64,000 nt of DNA from Adineta ricciae (lineage: Eukaryota > Rotifera > Eurotatoria > Adinetida > Adinetidae): contig CAJNOJ010000108.1 in the NCBI GenBank assembly GCA_905250025.1, forward strand, positions 1 through 64,000, written 5' to 3'. Below, one piece after another: positions 59,054-64,000 of this stretch. The translations under genes and the position numbers were made by a program. Position 1 is the stretch's first letter; each line of letters starts with the position of its first letter. The notes under the pieces were generated by a model. The model searched no databases. It was not told the origin of the DNA and saw nothing but the letters and a program-made list of their open reading frames with translations.

Positions 59054-61671
59054 TCACTTTATGTTCACAAAGGAAGATTCAAATGATATCTGTTCTCCAA
59101 ATGTTAATTAACATTTGACAAACTTTTGTTATTTTTTACTAATATTTTATGTTATTATAGTTATTGGTTGATTTTCCGAGTGAAATATATGTCTATGATC
59201 TACAGACCAAACGAAATAGTTTTTTTTAGTTAATTGAAAAGCATGAAACACGTATTTTCCATATTCATTTGGAATTGAGAAAGAAACGCGATTGGAGTAA
59301 TATCGGATTATCGAGGATTAGGCGAACTACGACGATTCGCGCTTTACACGACATATTTTCTCACTTGCGATAGATATAAGTGCATCTTCGCAATCTTTAA
59401 TATACGACGTCGTATTCGTACTCATTATCATATTCAATTCAGTAATAAAAATAGAGCAAAGTGCATTTTATCGACATGAATTGAAAGAAAACAAACTTTT
59501 ATCTCTTTGCTCCGAGATATTCTACGGAAGTAACGGTATATTATTATAATTTCATACTTTCTTAAACAAACCAACGATATATTCTCATACATGAACTTCC
59601 TTACAGAAGTTTTATACTGATAAAAAATCTTTCCTGTTGTGTAACGAAGTCGTATTCAAGATCATTTATAATTAATACTATTTCACATTCGACGACTACT
59701 GTCAGACGGATACATATCATGAATTATTAGTTATATCCGAGTAAAAAGATATTGGGATTATATTTCCTACTACGACAATGATTAATGCCGTAGACAGTTG
59801 TAAAATTCTTCTTCTTTACTTGATATTTATGCTATCCGTGAATCTCTACGACATGTTTCGCAATACTAAACTTCTAGAAAGTACGATAGACGTAAATAAT
59901 CCTTTTTTTTGTTGACGAGAATTATACTCTTTACAAGTACGGATTCTGACACGATATAATTAAGTTTTACAGCACGTCGTTATGAAAATCCAGGTATGAT
60001 GAAAAGTTCATATCCGTTCGAATAATTTATATAATCATAGTAGCCTGAAGGTGTTTTAAACAAATTACATACGGAAGATTCGCTTTCGGATATAAAGTTG
60101 TCAGCAGTTGCAAATCAGGAAATGGGAAAAAAGACTTTTCTGGGACAATAACAGAACTCTCAAGGTTTTCTTTTCAAACGTGTTCTATGGAAATTCCTTG
60201 GAGTTAAACGTGTTTAATCGTCTCATCCACTCTTGTAATCTGACAATGTTACGAACGTAAAATGCGTAGTTTTTACTTGAATGAATATATCATTTGACAT
60301 CTAGAATATATAAGGTCCTACGCAAATGATTATGTCACTCAAAGTATGATATTATCATCTTTACTTTTACTTTCACAATCAATGAATTCGAACTAAATGA
60401 ACAATTCACAACTTGGTATTGTTTACTTGAAATTGAGATATGAAATCAATCTCATTCCAAATACATATTCTATTTGACGACGAGCTTTTTTATGTAATCT
60501 ATTGTATAAAAATAAATGAATCACGATATTTATATACTTGTAAACCATACAGGTTCATTTCTTGAAGTGGAGTTTATGATTGTGGTATGATTAGTTAGTC
60601 GGACATATCGTCATCCGTTTTAGTCTTGTGTTAAAGATCGCGAGATCACTCGTTATTCTATTTTTTATAGGGAAAAACGAAATACTAATGCACCAAAAAC
60701 ACAAATCCAAAAGTAACCGGCCAGTTTCATAGTCTCTCTAAAAGAAGAGAGAAAAACAAACAGAAAACTCCCTTTTTCTATTGATCGAGGCATACGAAAG
60801 AATCTTTCAGAGGTAAATTTAGCATTCACGTGTATTTCGTTTATTGAAGAAAGAAACAGCTGACAAAAATCGGAACTCTATAAAGTTGTAGATATGGTGT
60901 TTCTGTCCTTCTTCGATTTGTTCAACGCAAATCGCTCTTGTCATTGGTCGTCTCCATGATGTTATCAAAGATTTGAGTTAAAGAACGATCTCAATTTTGT
61001 TTTTGTATCTCTTCGCAATTAGCTACAGCTATTGGCAGCCTACCATCGATTCATTTTGTAAAAACCGACACCATACAGTCAATCTGAACACTGATAAGCC
61101 AACCTTTATCAATTTTTAAAGGTACATATCTCGAATGTTAGCTCTTCTGAATACAATATCCTATGCAGTTTTTCTTCTATTATATTCATCGCATTCGAAT
61201 TGAGAGTGTTTAACTTTTCGTATCGTCAGAACGAGAACACGTCCATTTGAAACACTGGATAGAGATTGTACATTGACAATGAAATATCTCAAAACTGTAG
61301 AAATGATGTGTTATTGAAAAAAAAACGAGACAAAACGGTAAATTCTAAGCTTCCAAGGTCTTCATAGGTTTTATCACACGCTTGTCTCTTGTAGTTCTAC
61401 TTTTACTCGGAAAAATCGTATTAATTACAATATGCATGACTGCTCCTTCGAGCAAATACGGATAAAATACCTGAGCCATAAACGACATTTGTGATGTTAT
61501 TTAATGGAAAGAAAATCGCATATTATCATAGTGAGATGGATGAATAAAGACGAGAGTTGGAAAAATCCAGATATGATTATATATTCTGACGCAAAATCCG
61601 GCTTAGGAAGTATTTATACTAGATTGTTGTGACACAGCATCAGTTGAATATATCAATTACCACGATATTTA
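59054..61671. other. Intergenic, 2.6 kb without a supported gene
   Basis: AT-rich sequence with frequent stops in all frames; no motif, tRNA or clear repeat seen by eye. It could be old mobile-element debris. Confidence 0.4.
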
Positions 61672-61993
61672 TTGTTTAGTGAGCCAGCAAGTGACGATTA
61701 CGGAGGCTTCCGTCAAACCATCATCGAAAAGAATGACCACGAAACCAAACACGTTAGCCGGATAAAACAGAAAATGCAGACAATGTTTTTGACCAAGCTT
61801 CTAACAAATCTCGTGTCAAGAATTTTATGGATTCTCAGGGTACTCTTACACAAACACTGATAGAGATATAGATTTCTACGACACAGTACCTCAGCCCATT
61901 CAAAATGATTCTGTTGACAGGGAACGATCTCATGTAGACAAAGTTGTGTCTGAAAAGTCAACAGAAGTTAATGTCAGTAAAAACATGACATAA
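61672..61993 (+). pseudogene. Decayed coding remnant, family unknown
   Basis: Two protein-like stretches lie in different forward frames: EPASDDYGGFRQTIIEKNDH (from 61681) and, shifted, GYSYTNTDRDIDFYDTVPQP followed by an Asp/Ser/Lys-rich tail ending at a taa near 61993. No single frame or convincing intron joins them. It is probably a dead gene or transposon ORF. A spliced host gene with an unrecognised intron is the alternative. Confidence 0.3.
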
Positions 61994-62490
61994 TTTTCAC
62001 TCCTTTAGTTTAGAACTATCTTAAACAATGTTCATATGCTCGTATGAAAAAATTTTCCATCAAAAAAATATCGTTATTGATACCTTCTCGGAAAGATCTA
62101 TTTATTCAAAAACTCCGTGGACATACTTTCCGTGTCGAATTTTCATACAAACCAGTACAACGGCTGATTAAAGAGAAATACATAGCGCTGTTATATAACG
62201 AGCATCTTGACATTTACTTATTTACTGTAGATACAAAGTAAACTTGAATCTCTCCACAAGATATGCTAATCATGACTCATATTAGATCTCGTGTTGAAAA
62301 TAGCTGTTTGATATGTGTAATTGTTTATGGCATGGTAGTGACACAACGCTCATTTACGTGTAGTAGCATACCAGCAGAGCAATTCGAATCGATTTGGAAA
62401 ACATAATTAAAGTCGCGAACTTCGATTCTTTTTTATTAAGTTAACAAAGATGATGTACACAACACGTAGAAAATCAGTTCAATTTGTCAC
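61994..62490. other. Spacer before WDR19 3' end
   Basis: A 65-codon Lys-rich frame (62044-62241) has no recognised family and no acceptor context. The right part is probably WDR19 3' UTR. Confidence 0.35.
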
Positions 62491-64000
62491 TCAAGCCATA
62501 TCTGATGATTGTGCTAGAAATCGGTCAACAGCTTCGCCACTATCCATTCGTGTTAGACGAGTTCCATCGATTTTTGCTGAACACATTGGACATGTGTCAT
62601 CTGTAGTTAAATATCTAACAATTGAAAGAAAAGAAGATTCATTTGTCGAATATTATTAAACAATACCTGAGAAATTCAGAATGAATAGCCGGAAAATTAC
62701 ACGATGGACATACACAAAAATCATCTCGGATGACGTGTGCTCCCTAAATGTCAACCAAGCTTCATCGTTAACCTAGTTTTGTAAGAGAAATGTTTCCTAC
62801 TGTAACAATACAATATGGCAATGCCAATTGACAACTTGGACATAATAATTCGTAATCAGGTACACGTTGATGACATTGTGGACACGATGTGTAATCTTCA
62901 TCTGTTTCACTTTTATCAGGTTTTCTAATATTTCAAAGAAAATATACATTAATCGATATGTTAAATTAATTAATCGTGCTTACCGAACGAGTGCTTCAAT
63001 TTTCTTCTTATATTTTGTATCGATCTGATCACGATATTCCGGTTTCATCAAGATAAGAGAAAAGTTGAATGCTGTATTATTCATGCCAGCTTTTTGACAT
63101 TCGACCACCGTTGTTGTTAAGATTTGAACAATATCTAAAAACATATTTACAGATAATATATAACGACAATCGATTTATTGATACATACGTGCAGGAAATT
63201 TGCTAACATTATGCGCGACACGATTGAGAAGTCGTGCGGCACGAGTCTAAACAAAAAAGAAGACGTTGATTTCTCAAACATGAATATCTTCTCGAGTTAA
63301 TACATGATTGTTAAGTTTGATTTGAACTTTAACCAGAATATAACTATGTAATAACATTAGACTATTCGCCATTTCGAATGGTATAGCCGTATGTTGTGCT
63401 TTTAATTCTTGATGCATAGTAAATAAAACATCTCGAGCACTTCGATAGTTTCCCGATTCCTGATCTTGCTGTGCAATAATAATTGCTGTTTTCGATGCTT
63501 CAGTATACTGTCCCAAACTGAGATAGAACCGAAAGAGATATTTCGCTTCCTAAAAACGACGCGTTTTTAATCGATTTCACTCGTAAAATATGTTACTTTT
63601 GGGATTTGATCCTTTTCTCCAAGTAAATAATCCAATAATTTCTGTGTCAACTGTTGACTACGTGCTCGTCCAACACATATCAAAGCTAAATCGATTCCTT
63701 TACTTTCATTCGCACCAGTACAACGCATTAGATGAGTTAACGCCTAATAAGAAAACAATGAATTGTTCCAAAAGGAGATAAACATGTGAAAGATCTTACT
63801 CGATCGTAGTTTTGTGCAAACATAAAGAATTTTCCAGCAAGTAAATGATTGTTTTGATTTTGAAAGAATATTGCTGTACTTTCCAGATCATCCAATGGGA
63901 TATCTCGACCGTCTTTGAGAACTTTTTCTACAATCATATCAAGAAATAGTTTCCCGATGCTTGCAATCATATGTCGCTTACCAATGGCTTGTGCATAGAG
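62491..64000 (-). CDS. WDR19: WDR19 / IFT144, 3' part (runs off the window)
   Basis: Intraflagellar transport complex A subunit needed for retrograde transport and membrane-protein entry in cilia. Only the C-terminal part is here. The TPR-like solenoid reads [33 protein letters not shown]-type repeats, [15 protein letters not shown], and then the family-diagnostic [19 protein letters not shown] and [20 protein letters not shown]. After further exons comes the terminal zinc-binding region (CP.C pairs around 62690-62930 and [13 protein letters not shown]), as in vertebrate WDR19, with a stop at 62491-62493. Introns are about 50-65 nt. The N-terminal WD40 propellers must lie to the right of the window. 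Confidence 0.92.

Noticed and set aside
62044-62241. 65-codon Lys-rich plus-strand frame
   Set aside because: No family, no acceptor, and it lies in the 3' flank of WDR19.

Overview
The window looks like a gene-dense piece of a bdelloid rotifer nuclear genome (Adineta/Rotaria type; genus is inference). The DNA is AT-rich, the coding regions are animal orthologues cut by very short introns (mostly about 40-60 nt), and several genes have a bacterial or fungal flavour (DUF3431, FkbM-like, an atypical SDR, alpha/beta hydrolases), as expected for a lineage known for gene acquisition. A recurring detail is a pyrimidine-rich stretch ending in AG directly at, or a few tens of bases before, the start codon. 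This is what an organism with spliced-leader trans-splicing should show, and trans-splicing has been reported for bdelloids.

Layout, left to right. 1.6-9.8 kb: RNF41/NRDP1 E3 ligase, protein kinase D (with a duplicated pair of mutually exclusive exons), and a small unknown protein. 11-16.7 kb: two membrane-anchored genes, FkbM-methyltransferase-like and DUF3431. 16.8-20.1 kb, minus strand: a multi-exon gene of a DDE transposase-like family. 21.3-33.9 kb, plus strand: a tight convoy of NUDCD3, BMS1, a disordered unknown protein, PSMA5, TOP3B and C1D, with gaps of 33-293 nt and acceptor-like signals before the downstream starts. This is a likely polycistron of RNA-metabolism and proteostasis genes. 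36.2-39.4 kb: SEC11 then the eIF2alpha kinase EIF2AK1/HRI, arranged the same way. 40.1-43.7 kb: UPF0462 (C4orf33) and LRRC71.

45.4-48.2 kb, minus strand: nucleoside diphosphate kinase and two small secreted-protein genes. The larger has a signal peptide, dibasic sites and a C-terminal Gly-Arg, so it is a candidate neuropeptide precursor. 50.4-57.1 kb, minus strand: an SDR, a decayed piggyBac element, two tandem alpha/beta hydrolases with a gene-converted core, an ER-type glutathione peroxidase (GPX7/8-like, ending KSEL) and an FKBP-like TPR protein. The last four again look like a convoy with acceptors before each ATG. 57.1-62.5 kb is poor in genes, with one short Arg-rich ORF and one decayed reading frame. 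The window ends inside the 3' half of the ciliary gene WDR19/IFT144 (minus strand).

Gene spans run from start to stop codon and include introns. Exon joints were read by eye from GT/AG sites, frame and family conservation, with no transcript data.
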